Shown piece after piece: positions 49,151 through 57,034 of a stretch of DNA of 60,424 nucleotides. Numbering within the stretch: the first letter of the stretch is position 1; every line of letters starts with the position of its first letter. A program made the position numbers and the translations under genes. Source of the DNA: Paludibacteraceae bacterium (GTDB taxonomy: Bacteria > Bacteroidota > Bacteroidia > Bacteroidales > Paludibacteraceae); NCBI GenBank assembly GCA_017551675.1, contig JAFZLC010000004.1:1-60424 (forward strand), in the 5' to 3' direction. The notes under the pieces were generated by a model that searched no databases, was not told the DNA's origin, and saw only the letters and a list, made by a program, of their open reading frames with translations.

Positions 49151-49174
49151 GCGTGGTTTACGGATATACCACGC
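49151..49174. promoter_or_regulatory. Palindromic candidate operator
   Basis: GCGTGGTTTA-CGGA-TATACCACGC, 10-bp arms with one mismatch, directly upstream of the HEAT operon -33 box. It could bind a dimeric regulator. Confidence 0.55.
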
Positions 49175-49266
49175 TCGCATTTAATTTTAAAGGGGGAAAG
49201 TCCTTCCATTCTTCTTTTTTACCATATCTTTACAAACAAATTATTTCGCAGATTTGATTCGTGCTT

Positions 49267-49452
49267 ATGGAAAACATGACTGACTTCTTCAAAAACTATT
49301 ACGAGAAAAATGGTTCTCAGGGTGAACTTGGCATGATTCACTCTTGTCCGGAACTGATGGAGTGCATCCAACAAAGTTTTCATTCTCCATTATTTGTCAC
49401 CTCTCCCCTCGTCCGCAGATACGTACTTAGCCCATACAATGGCACGTTCTGA
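49267..49452 (+). CDS. Short ORF, possibly a truncated gene
   Basis: A 61-residue frame starting MENMTDFFKNYYEKNGSQG. It overlaps the 3' end of the minus-strand ATPase gene by 73 bp. A near -7 box, TATCTTTA (49225-49232), lies upstream. The N-terminal part looks like coding sequence; the part after about residue 41 is read on the ATPase antisense strand. It may be the start of a gene cut off when the ATPase cassette arrived, or spurious. Confidence 0.3.
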   Translation: MENMTDFFKNYYEKNGSQGELGMIHSCPELMECIQQSFHSPLFVTSPLVRRYVLSPYNGTF

Positions 49453-50705
49453 ATTTTCGTGTCTGAATGGAACGGCAACAAAGAGGTTTTCACTGCACAA
49501 ACGGGCTGATACGTCTGACAGAAAAGCGTGAAACTACGAGAACGTAAGTTTTCACCCGATTTCACTTCAATAGGAATTATATCACCTTGTTGCTGCACAA
49601 GAAAGTCTATTTCCGATGTACTTCGATCATTTGTCCAATAGCCAATGTAATCAGTGGCAATCGTGGCAAGATTCTGCATGACGAACTGCTCTGTCAAAGC
49701 TCCTTTAAACTCGGTGAATATCGCATTCCCATCGATCAAGGTCTTTTCGTCTAACCCTGACATGGCACTTAGTAACCCAACGTCCACCATGAACAATTTA
49801 AAAACATGCAGGTCCTGGTAAGCGACGAGAGGCATTCTCGCAGCACTCACTCTGTTCGATTTAAGTACCAGTCCGCAGTCGAAAAGCCACATTATGGCCA
49901 ATTCAAAATCCTTTGCCCTCGCACCATCTCGCATTACTCCATAAACAAACTTTTTATTCTCTTTGCTGAGTTGTGCCGGCAAACTGTTCCAAACCATATC
50001 CAACCTTGGCACTTGTTCTTTGGGAACATGTTTGGAGAAATCAGCTTGATAGGAACGCAATATCTCATGTTGGACATCTCGCACTTCTGAAAATTCCTTT
50101 GTGTCAATCCACCGCTGTACCACTTCAGGCATCCCGCCTACAAACATATAATAACGCAGGAACATAAGCAACTCCGTATGGAAAGACCTCAGTATGTCCC
50201 ATTGACCTTTTCGCATGACATCCACCAACATCTCTTTCCCGTTTGCCATCAAAAACTCCTCGAACGAAAGTGGATGCAAATCAATAAACGACACCTTCCC
50301 CACTGGAAATGAGTTTTTCTCATGAAGCGAGATTCCTAATAACGACCCAGCGGCAATGACCGCATATTGAGGTGCTTCCTCGCAAAAATATTTTAATGAC
50401 GTCAATCCCCCTTCAACCGCTTGTATCTCATCGAAAATAATAAGGGTTGTGTCAGCATCAATCGGTTTACCATAAAATATCTGAATAGTATAAATGATGC
50501 GTTTAGTGTCATAATCCTGCAAAAACAAATCCCTGAAACGGGGTTCATTCTCAAAATTAATATATACAGTTTCCTTAAATTCCTGTCTTCCGAACTCCTT
50601 CATCAACCATGTCTTACCTGTCTGCCTGGCCCCTCGTACAATAAGCGGCTTACGTCTTTTCTGATTTTTCCATTTTACAAGTAACTGAAGTGCATCTCGT
50701 TTCAT
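49380..50705 (-). CDS. AAA+ ATPase with DUF4143 (ATPase 1 of 3)
   Basis: A 441-residue protein. Walker A GARQTGKT (25-32), Walker B LIIFDE (88-93), sensor-like IAAGSLLG, then a winged-helix-like region (about 245-300). The DUF4143 C-terminal domain carries SEIDFLVQQQGDIIPIEVK, the D-x-ExK pattern of PD-(D/E)xK nucleases. This family is widespread in Bacteroidetes, with function unknown. It has a canonical promoter, preceded by four exact-length 33-bp repeats. Its 3' end may have overrun the ORF at 49267. Confidence 0.9.
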   Translation of the reverse strand: MKRDALQLLVKWKNQKRRKPLIVRGARQTGKTWLMKEFGRQEFKETVYINFENEPRFRDLFLQDYDTKRIIYTIQIFYGKPIDADTTLIIFDEIQAVEGGLTSLKYFCEEAPQYAVIAAGSLLGISLHEKNSFPVGKVSFIDLHPLSFEEFLMANGKEMLVDVMRKGQWDILRSFHTELLMFLRYYMFVGGMPEVVQRWIDTKEFSEVRDVQHEILRSYQADFSKHVPKEQVPRLDMVWNSLPAQLSKENKKFVYGVMRDGARAKDFELAIMWLFDCGLVLKSNRVSAARMPLVAYQDLHVFKLFMVDVGLLSAMSGLDEKTLIDGNAIFTEFKGALTEQFVMQNLATIATDYIGYWTNDRSTSEIDFLVQQQGDIIPIEVKSGENLRSRSFTLFCQTYQPVCAVKTSLLPFHSDTKIQNVPLYGLSTYLRTRGEVTNNGE

Positions 50706-50730
50706 AGGCTTTTTATTTGATTTTCAAGTA

Positions 50731-50760
50731 CAAAAATAGATTTTTAATTCAAACCAACAA
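50731..50760 (-). promoter_or_regulatory. Promoter of ATPase 1
   Basis: Minus strand: TTG (50758-50760), 19 bp, TATTTTTG (50731-50738). The 33-bp repeat array starts 6 bp upstream of the -33 box. Confidence 0.75.
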
Positions 50761-50765
50761 AATTT

Positions 50766-50897
50766 ATCTCGATAAAAGTGTTGTCGAGTGACATTTTTAT
50801 CTTGATAAAAGTGTTGTTGAATTACATTTTTGTCGTGATAAAAGTGTGTTGGAGTATCATTTTTATCGAGATAAAGGTGTTGTCGGATAAAATTTTT
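50766..50897 (-). repeat. Four 33-bp tandem repeats upstream of ATPase 1
   Basis: Units at 50766-50798, 50799-50831, 50832-50864 and 50865-50897, each exactly 33 bp. The conserved core on the plus strand is GATAAAAGTGTTG with an ATTTTT end; the first unit is bounded by CTCGA/TCGAG. Copies differ at several positions, so the period rather than identity is preserved. A partial fifth unit (CTTGATTGTACA) follows. Confidence 0.9.
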
Positions 50898-50940
50898 CTT
50901 GATTGTACATTCCTTGTAAGCTTAACCATTACAGGAGTCT

Positions 50941-51513
50941 TCACTTCACCTTATCAATCGCCTTAATGCACTTCTGTCTGTCCTTGCCCGTCAGTTGGGA
51001 CTTCATCACTGTACCTCCCCGTTCAATCTCCTTGACAATCTTAAATCCAGCATAGCGGCATATCTCACGCATGGCACGGATGGCGCCCCGTGATTGCTTA
51101 AACCAGATGTTAAACGGCCAAGGGGTAGTGCAAGTGCTGACGAGGATGCATTTCTTTCCCTTCATCAGGGGCTCGGGAAAACGGGGTGTGTCTCGCATCA
51201 TGCCATAGACCAGACGGTCGAACAACACCTTCATCTGTCCGGGGATGTTGCCCCAGTAGCAAGGCGCTCCCATGATGACGGTATCCGCCCAACGTAGTTT
51301 CTCCAGCACTTTCAGCGTGTCATCCTCGGGTAACACACATTTCTCTTTGGTTCGACAGACCATGCAACCGATGCAGGGTTTCATCTCGAGGTCCATGATA
51401 TTGACCGTCTCCACTGTCATATTGTTCGACTGAGCCTCTTCCTGCATGATGCCCAGCATCTGTGATATAAGTCCCTTCTTGCGCGGACTTCCATTGATAA
51501 TCAGTATATTCAT
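50941..51513 (-). CDS. Flavodoxin-fold NADPH-dependent reductase
   Basis: A 190-residue protein starting MNILIINGSPRKKGLISQ (FMN loop), with PCIGCMVCRTKEKC and GAPCYWGNIPGQMKVLFDR. These are marks of the iron-sulfur flavoprotein/FMN reductase group; the Cys set may bind a cluster or flavin. An ATG at 51606 would add 31 residues overlapping the ATPase 2 gene; the family start is at 51513. It follows ATPase 2 by 16 bp and is likely co-transcribed with it. Confidence 0.88.
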   Translation of the reverse strand: MNILIINGSPRKKGLISQMLGIMQEEAQSNNMTVETVNIMDLEMKPCIGCMVCRTKEKCVLPEDDTLKVLEKLRWADTVIMGAPCYWGNIPGQMKVLFDRLVYGMMRDTPRFPEPLMKGKKCILVSTCTTPWPFNIWFKQSRGAIRAMREICRYAGFKIVKEIERGGTVMKSQLTGKDRQKCIKAIDKVK

Positions 51514-51529
51514 ATTGTCATTCTTATTT

Positions 51530-52744
51530 TCAGAAATCTTTTCTTGAACAGAATTGGCGAACGGAAAGTTCCTCAATTCCCTCGTATGTATTGCCTTCGA
51601 AGCCATTCCATGTGACGACGTACTTAGGATAGTTATCTTTGATTTTCAATAGGTTGCCGAATTCACGGTTCTCCGTCTCTTCATCATTTATGGCAAGGGC
51701 AGCCTGTATATAGATGCGCTCATTGTTCTTTTCAGCGACGAAATCGATTTCCTGTCCATTCATATTTCCCACCTTTATATCATATCCTAAATATTTCAAA
51801 TGCTTGAAAATCAGATTCTCAAGTATCTTCCCTTTATCTTTGGACCGGTATCCCACCAACACGTTACGTATCCCTAGGTCTTCAAAATAGTATTTCTCTC
51901 CTACTTCAAACATCCGTTTGCCTGCCAAATCATATCGTTTCACGTTATGAAGCATAAATGCATTGCATAGATAACCTGCGTATGCTTGTATTTGGTTGAC
52001 TGACAATGTTGAAAACTGCGATTTCAGATAATCACTGATGTTTTTTGCCGAAAAAAGTGAACCAACATTATCCGCAAGAAATTTCACTAAGTTTTCTAAT
52101 AACAAAGTGTTACGGATTTGATACCGTTCGGTTATGTCATGGAATAAGATGGTGGAATAAACCGATTTCAGATAATCAGTGACGATTGACTCTTCAAGAG
52201 GAAGATGACGAAGGAAAGGCAGTCCACCGAATCGTGCATACTTTTCAAAGCTTTGATCAGAATCGGCAATGTTGTTAAATTCAATGAATTCGGGATACGA
52301 AAGGCCATAAACAGGTATTTCTATGTAACGACCACTCAGGTAAGTTGCCAACTCACTTGAGAGCATTTTGGCATTGCTACCTGTCACATAGATATCGAAA
52401 GATTCGTTAAGTAAGATTGAACGGAGGACTTTCTCGAAGCCATTGACATTCTGTATTTCATCAATGAACAAAGCCGTCTTTTTATCAGGAGATGTGTGTG
52501 TGGTGATATATTGATGTAAATGCTCATCGGTTCTGATTTTTGAGAGTTCGTATTCCTCTAAGTTGATATAGACTAATGCTGTGTCAGGTTGTGTGAGACT
52601 GATTTTGTTCATGATTTGTTGAAGCAAACAACTCTTACCCACACGACGTTGCCCTGTGAACACTTTTATAATCTGCTTGCCTATAAATGGCTGTATGCGA
52701 GATGTATATTCGTTCCGTTCTATGATTTCCCTTCTCTTGCTCAT
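51530..52744 (-). CDS. AAA+ ATPase with DUF4143 (ATPase 2 of 3)
   Basis: A 404-residue protein. Walker A GQRRVGKS (31-38), Walker B ALFIDE (91-96), YVTGSNAKML sensor, winged-helix-like region (about 210-275) and a DUF4143 C-domain with GQEIDFVAEKNNERIYIQAA. The acidic residues are kept but the usual ExK is YIQA, so the nuclease-like site looks degenerate, as in many members of this subgroup. Its promoter region is filled by three 40-bp palindromic repeats. Followed in the same operon by a flavodoxin-fold reductase. Confidence 0.9.
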   Translation of the reverse strand: MSKRREIIERNEYTSRIQPFIGKQIIKVFTGQRRVGKSCLLQQIMNKISLTQPDTALVYINLEEYELSKIRTDEHLHQYITTHTSPDKKTALFIDEIQNVNGFEKVLRSILLNESFDIYVTGSNAKMLSSELATYLSGRYIEIPVYGLSYPEFIEFNNIADSDQSFEKYARFGGLPFLRHLPLEESIVTDYLKSVYSTILFHDITERYQIRNTLLLENLVKFLADNVGSLFSAKNISDYLKSQFSTLSVNQIQAYAGYLCNAFMLHNVKRYDLAGKRMFEVGEKYYFEDLGIRNVLVGYRSKDKGKILENLIFKHLKYLGYDIKVGNMNGQEIDFVAEKNNERIYIQAALAINDEETENREFGNLLKIKDNYPKYVVTWNGFEGNTYEGIEELSVRQFCSRKDF

Positions 52745-52747
52745 TGT

Positions 52748-52857
52748 CGAATGTTTTAAATGTACTTAAAACTTTTGCGCAAATATACGAAAGTTTCAAA
52801 TACGATTAAAACTTTTGCAAAAATTCGGTAAAGTTTTAAGTATGATTAAAACTATTC
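52748..52857 (-). repeat. Three 40-bp-period palindromic repeats at the ATPase 2 promoter
   Basis: The core TTAAAAC occurs at 52766, 52806 and 52846, exactly 40 bp apart. Each is preceded by an inverted copy (for example GTTTTAAATGTACTTAAAAC), giving imperfect palindromes at about 52748-52778, 52789-52818 and 52827-52857. The first lies in the leader next to the -7 box, the other two upstream. Confidence 0.85.
52780..52787 (-). promoter_or_regulatory. -7 element of ATPase 2, between palindromes
   Basis: Minus-strand TATATTTG lies between the first and second palindromes, so a bound regulator would cover the promoter. No TTG at standard spacing. Confidence 0.6.
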
Positions 52858-53002
52858 ACGATCTCTTGATACAACAAAGGTATATCTCAATCATCTTGTC
52901 TGCAAGTTTTCGGGGTATAAAGCACAACGACTTTGATGGTTTTTCATGGGAAATTTGTTTATATTTGTGAATCTTTTTATTATAAATGCAAGATAGATTA
53001 GG

Positions 53003-53572
53003 ATGAGTCGTGTTTTGAAATTATCACTTTTATTATTGGCAATAGTCTTTTTAGCCGGGTGCCGAACCAGTTCTCCATCTCGCTATTGTTCTACGATTGT
53101 GGGTGGAAAGTATGAGGAGTCAAAAGACAGCACCTCCTATTTTGTATTACCTTATGGTAGCGTGATGATACCTGGCAAGTGGAAGAAAACATCGTACAAC
53201 AATGTCAGCCGACAACAATTTTTCATGAATAGCGACTCCGTTACCCTCTCTGTCGTTTTTTCTCGGTTTAACGGATATGAGTTCAATCTGGATGGGGCAA
53301 AGACAGGATACGATTTTGTGAAGGCCTGCTACGAATGGGAGACAGATTACTTTGAGAAAATACATGGTCTGAAACATATGATCATCGAGGAGGACAAGGA
53401 AAAACATTATATGATTTTCAGGGTTTACGACGCATCCGATAAGGCCAACGTTAATACGTATTTTCTATTGGGGGAAAAGAATGGTAATGTTAGCTATTTT
53501 TCCCTCTCCCGAGCAGAGAAATGGACGGAAGAGAGACGATTGGAATTTTTACGTGGATTGTTGAAGCCTTAA
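53003..53572 (+). CDS. Lipoprotein of unknown function
   Basis: A 189-residue protein with a signal peptide and lipobox VFLAGC (Cys20). The body is an alpha/beta domain with IPGKWKKTSYNNVSRQQFF and VTLSVVFSRF, similar in texture to the C-terminal domain of the next gene product (FIIPKEF, CVFSSYDGG). Such pairs suggest a stress-response or surface role, but no family is certain. The -7 box TATATTTG is at 52960-52967. Confidence 0.75.
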   Translation: MSRVLKLSLLLLAIVFLAGCRTSSPSRYCSTIVGGKYEESKDSTSYFVLPYGSVMIPGKWKKTSYNNVSRQQFFMNSDSVTLSVVFSRFNGYEFNLDGAKTGYDFVKACYEWETDYFEKIHGLKHMIIEEDKEKHYMIFRVYDASDKANVNTYFLLGEKNGNVSYFSLSRAEKWTEERRLEFLRGLLKP

Positions 53573-53610
53573 ATGTTGTCTGTGTTGTACTTTAAACAAT
53601 ATGTTGTACC

Positions 53611-54687
53611 ATGAATAATAGTGAAAACAATAACATCACCAGTGAATGGCTAAAAGCCAATACGAAAATAACAGGATGGCTTACGCTCTTCCTGGTGCTG
53701 CCATTAGGTGTAGGAAGCGCAAGAAGCTTTCTCTATCAAATCAAAGAATATAATGCTGAGGATTATGGCAATAATCTTTGTTTAGGCTCAGTGGACATTT
53801 TTATCAGTTTGTCATTCTTAGGTATGGCAATTTTTATTATCTATTCTTTTCTCAACAGAAAACGGAACGCCGTATTTTGGGCAAAGGCTTATATTATATT
53901 GTCCATTCTATTAAATTTCCTAAACCTCATCCTGAATATGAATGCGGATGCCGATTTTATTGGCGAAAAACTTAAGATAGACCATGAAAACTATCGATTG
54001 ATTTGTAGTATCATGTGGGGAGTGATTTGGTTTTTATATCTGACGTTCTCAAAACATGTACAAGAAATTATACCCAAATCGTTCAGAAAAGTTTCCAAAT
54101 TAGACTGGGGCATTTTGGCCGCTATCATATTGATTCCTATCGCCTTGTATGTTATTGGAATGGCTCAACTTAATGCGATGGATGCCACAGATTCCCAAGA
54201 GATAGAGACCAATATCATATATCAGGATGCAGATTCTCTCTATTATGCGGAAACGGAACAAGTGAAATTCATCATTCCAAAAGAATTTAGTTGTGATGCA
54301 AGTCTCGCTTATGATATAGAAGGCAAAGACCTTTATGCTTATGATCTTGCGGACGAGGTTAATTTCTTCAGCATGGTCACTTTGTGCTCTGAATACAAGG
54401 CAGATAGCTCACTCTCAAATCTTGACCGACATTGGGAAGTCTGGAAAAAAAAGGAACATAAAGAGGTCTCTATGACCGATGTGGATCGAGGTGTGCAATC
54501 CATAAATGGGAACAAATGTTTGTACCGCATCTGTAAATATATTGATGAGGATGGTGAGAGTTTATACTGGAGATTCTATCTCCTGTTCGATAGTGAAACA
54601 GACAAATCATGTGTGTTTTCATCCTATGATGGTGGAGAGTCAACTGAGTATGTTGATGAAATATTGAACTCCATCCAATTTAAATAA
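53611..54687 (+). CDS. DUF2569-like membrane protein with soluble C-domain
   Basis: A 358-residue protein. The N-terminal part has four or five membrane helices (about 20-190) and the ITGWLTLFLVLPLG start of DUF2569 proteins. A soluble C-terminal domain (about 200-358) resembles the lipoprotein encoded just upstream. The start is 38 bp after the lipoprotein stop. Function unknown. Confidence 0.78.
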   Translation: MNNSENNNITSEWLKANTKITGWLTLFLVLPLGVGSARSFLYQIKEYNAEDYGNNLCLGSVDIFISLSFLGMAIFIIYSFLNRKRNAVFWAKAYIILSILLNFLNLILNMNADADFIGEKLKIDHENYRLICSIMWGVIWFLYLTFSKHVQEIIPKSFRKVSKLDWGILAAIILIPIALYVIGMAQLNAMDATDSQEIETNIIYQDADSLYYAETEQVKFIIPKEFSCDASLAYDIEGKDLYAYDLADEVNFFSMVTLCSEYKADSSLSNLDRHWEVWKKKEHKEVSMTDVDRGVQSINGNKCLYRICKYIDEDGESLYWRFYLLFDSETDKSCVFSSYDGGESTEYVDEILNSIQFK

Positions 54688-54778
54688 GTCCAACGTAAGC
54701 GACGCCATGCCTTCTACCTACACAACGGCTTTCGCGACACGCACATTTACCAATCACTCGGCGACATAGCGGCTACTA
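54688..54778 (+). pseudogene. Remnant of a GNAT acetyltransferase C-terminus
   Basis: After the 54687 stop, an open frame without start reads RKRRHAFYLHNGFRDTHIYQ. This is the end of a GNAT domain (FY-x-x-NGF motif) in more GC-rich DNA. It runs into the convergent gene at 54776. The rest of the gene is absent. Confidence 0.7.
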
Positions 54779-55474
54779 AAAACTCATTCGTAATGATAAT
54801 GTGTTTATACCTATTTCAAGATCAATTTGGGAATTGAATCCTGTTGTTCGCGAATTGTGTTTTTCTACCAATTGGTTGCATCCATGTTGACTTTTTACAA
54901 GATTCACTATACCCAACGCGAAGAGTGGAGTGCTTGTTAGCCTCAACCCTCCAGTAACTATCAAAAGGGGAGGTTCACCACCATATAGTCCTGCTATCAT
55001 GGTTCCAACACTCATCGCCCTACATATACCTCCCAAAATCAAAAGCCGCTTACCTTTTTTTCTCTTCTCTTTATACATGGTGAACTCGTTCCAGTCATCC
55101 CCCATAATGGATTGCGCCTGCTCTACTGAAAGAGCCATGCCTCCTAAAGATAAGCCAGACTCGTATTCCTTATCATACTTCAAATTAGGGATTGTGATTA
55201 TCTGTGACTTATCAGTGACAATATTAGATTGGGGTGTAGGTTTCACCCCAAATACATCTTTCTCTCCATTTTGATACTTAATCATGAAAATCTCTTCCCG
55301 TTCTTCAACATAAGTAGGTCCATTCTGATTTGTCCATCTTTTGTATTTGACACTCTCTGTACCAACTTCAAGTAGTTTACACTGAATTTCATCACCGTTT
55401 TGTTTTATAATAACATCCTGTGCCATCGCTGGTATTGAGCATAGAGAACAAATTAAGAATAAAGCTTTTTTCAT
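54776..55474 (-). CDS. Secreted/anchored protein, paralogue of the 55481 gene
   Basis: A 232-residue protein. Signal peptide (about 1-18, AMAQ), then a small beta domain DVIIKQNGDEIQCKLLEVG and VKYKRWTNQNGPTY, ending in EIFMIKYQNGEKDVF. A linker and a C-terminal membrane-hairpin-like region follow (about 135-185). The N-terminal domain is nearly the same as in the upstream gene; such proteins are common and uncharacterised in Bacteroidetes. Starts 6 bp after the upstream stop. Confidence 0.78.
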   Translation of the reverse strand: MKKALFLICSLCSIPAMAQDVIIKQNGDEIQCKLLEVGTESVKYKRWTNQNGPTYVEEREEIFMIKYQNGEKDVFGVKPTPQSNIVTDKSQIITIPNLKYDKEYESGLSLGGMALSVEQAQSIMGDDWNEFTMYKEKRKKGKRLLILGGICRAMSVGTMIAGLYGGEPPLLIVTGGLRLTSTPLFALGIVNLVKSQHGCNQLVEKHNSRTTGFNSQIDLEIGINTLSLRMSF

Positions 55475-55480
55475 GTAAAG

Positions 55481-56377
55481 TTAGAATGTAAGTGAAAATA
55501 CTATATTATTACCATATGAATCGATGTTGAACTCAGGCTTAGACATGCTTGTCTTACCTTGGATCTGTTCATACTCATCTATGTGCTTGTTAACAATTTG
55601 AATGGCGTTACTATGTCCACGCTTCGCCTTTATGATGCCGAATATCAGTAGTGGTGTGCCAGTGGCAAGACCACCTATCATGAGGTAACCACAAGTCCTT
55701 CTCCAATCTGCCGCCCAAAGCTTTTCTTCGTTAGCATATGAAAGTTTATATATATCATGTTCTAAAGAAATATCATACATTCTCCTAATCTCTTCATAAT
55801 TTCTTTTTGCATCTATATATTCCTTACATGCAATTGAATATGGAACTATCCAGCATGATCCTCCAAGGAACAATGGACCTCCCGTAAAAACCATTATTTT
55901 ACCCGCTCTTTCGTTTTTTCTTGCTTTTTTGTAATCGAGCCAGTCTTTTGTAAAGATGTTCTGAGCCTGTTCCTTCGTTTGTGGGTGTCCCCACTTGATT
56001 ATGCCAGATTTGCTTCCAAAAGCTTTGTATTTCAAATAAATATTTGAAATCGGAGTTGGATCAGCTACTATGACTTCATTTGGCATTGAGAATGACAAGT
56101 TTGGAATAGATATGGCGGTATCCAAGGCGGGAACTTCATAGGCCATCACGTCCTTTTCTCCATTCTCATATTTAATCATAAAGATATCAGACTTCTTTTC
56201 TGCAAATATAGGTCCATCCAAATTCGACCAACGCTTGTACTTTACTTCATTCTTGCTAACTTCCAAAATTTTACATTGAAGTTCATCTCCATTGCGTTTT
56301 ACAATAACGTCTTGTGCTGATGTTGTCAAAACAGTACATGTCATTAAAAAGAATAATAATCGTTTCAATCTATTCAT
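55481..56377 (-). CDS. Secreted/anchored protein, tandem paralogue
   Basis: A 298-residue protein with the same plan: signal peptide (about 1-21), DVIVKRNGDELQCKILEVS and VKYKRWSNLDGPIF, SDIFMIKYENGEKDVM, then a longer linker and a C-terminal region with two hydrophobic segments (about 165-185 and 225-245). It heads the pair. Directly upstream lies a terminator hairpin and a structured RNA on the same strand, so read-through could control this gene. Confidence 0.78.
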   Translation of the reverse strand: MNRLKRLLFFLMTCTVLTTSAQDVIVKRNGDELQCKILEVSKNEVKYKRWSNLDGPIFAEKKSDIFMIKYENGEKDVMAYEVPALDTAISIPNLSFSMPNEVIVADPTPISNIYLKYKAFGSKSGIIKWGHPQTKEQAQNIFTKDWLDYKKARKNERAGKIMVFTGGPLFLGGSCWIVPYSIACKEYIDAKRNYEEIRRMYDISLEHDIYKLSYANEEKLWAADWRRTCGYLMIGGLATGTPLLIFGIIKAKRGHSNAIQIVNKHIDEYEQIQGKTSMSKPEFNIDSYGNNIVFSLTF

Positions 56378-56421
56378 ACTTTTTGTTGTTTAAAAATTAC
56401 TCGCTCGTCCTATAAGTACAT

Positions 56422-56674
56422 AAAAAAAGCGTGAACTTTAACATTGTTCCCGCTTGCTGAGGTATTTGGCGTAACCCGTAAATGCAGAAATAAGTTAAGC
56501 CCACGCCTAAGCGCGAGCAATCTTAACCTATCATCTCCATTTACCTTAAAATCGCCAAATTTTCAGCAAGAAGAATGAAAAGCCAAAATGCTTTTTATAT
56601 GTCTGTTATATATGATATGTACAGGTGTCTCTATTATTCTTACCTTGCACATATCTGATTTTTATTGCTTTATA
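56422..56674 (-). ncRNA. Structured RNA candidate, 6S-like in shape
   Basis: A canonical promoter leads to about 250 nt without ORF, ending in a strong terminator. The 3' half forms one long irregular hairpin: P1 56563-56570/56453-56460 (8 bp), P2 56553-56559/56465-56471 (7), P3 56538-56544/56478-56484 (7), P4 56522-56527/56494-56499 (6), P5 56511-56517/56500-56506 (7). A wide internal loop lies between P3 and P4. P5 pairs by G.U only on the minus strand, supporting that strand as the transcript. Terminator at 56422-56455 (10-bp stem, T7). A leader/attenuator of the 56377 gene is the alternative. Confidence 0.65.
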
Positions 56675-56680
56675 TCTATG

Positions 56681-56710
56681 CAAAAATAGAAAATCGGTTT
56701 GAATTAGCAA
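56681..56710 (-). promoter_or_regulatory. Promoter of the structured RNA
   Basis: Minus strand: TTG (56708-56710), 19 bp, TATTTTTG (56681-56688). Predicted start near 56674. Confidence 0.75.
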
Positions 56711-56784
56711 AAAGGTTGACAGCATAAATATTTTCACTTCGAATAAACTCCACAATATCCACATCGAGGAACGACCATCGCCAT

Positions 56785-56812
56785 GTAGAGACGCAATGCA
56801 TTGCGTCTCTAC
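56785..56812. repeat. 28-bp perfect palindrome
   Basis: GTAGAGACGCAATG followed by its exact reverse complement, with no loop. Palindromes of this GTAGAGACGCA type recur in many bacterial genomes as REP-like elements (from memory). It sits just left of the ATPase 3 element. Confidence 0.75.
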
Positions 56813-56835
56813 GGTGCCAGCCTAACAACCAGCAA

Positions 56836-56989
56836 AGAACCAAATCATTGCCGATGATCTATTCCGTTAAAATATCCGATAACCAACCAAATCCCACCCC
56901 AAAACCATAGATTTAGTTGGCTATCCACCAAAAACTATATCGATAGCCAACTAAATCGTGGTAAAAAAGGGTAGATTTGGTTGGCTATC
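56836..56989 (+). repeat. Left copy of a 154-bp direct repeat with a 32-bp operator-like array
   Basis: The first 32 bp match the end of the ATPase 3 gene (frame NQIIADDLFR plus stop). Four 16-bp copies of GATTTRGTTGGCTATC follow in alternating orientation at 56878 (-), 56910 (+), 56942 (-) and 56974 (+), exactly 32 bp apart. Copies 1/4 and 2/3 are perfect complements (apart from one change in copy 1). The fourth copy contains the TTG -33 box (56981-56983) of ATPase 3. Confidence 0.92.
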
Positions 56990-57003
56990 CAAAAAATGAA
57001 TAC

Positions 57004-57011
57004 TATATTTG
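57004..57011 (+). promoter_or_regulatory. -7 element of ATPase 3
   Basis: TATATTTG, 20 bp after a TTG inside the last repeat copy. Predicted start about 17 nt before the ATG at 57035. Confidence 0.75.
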
Positions 57012-57034
57012 TGGCATGATAAAACTCTTTTATT

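Noticed and set aside
50778-50966. 62-residue plus-strand ORF across the 33-bp repeats
   Set aside because: A 33-bp period keeps a frame open by chance; the peptide is a repeat artefact and the array is better explained as a promoter element.
51514-51606. N-terminal extension of the flavodoxin-fold protein
   Set aside because: It overlaps the ATPase 2 coding end; the family starts at MNILIINGSP.
56878-56989. CRISPR-like array (32-bp spacing)
   Set aside because: Repeats alternate in orientation, the gaps recur unchanged in the second block, and no cas gene is present.
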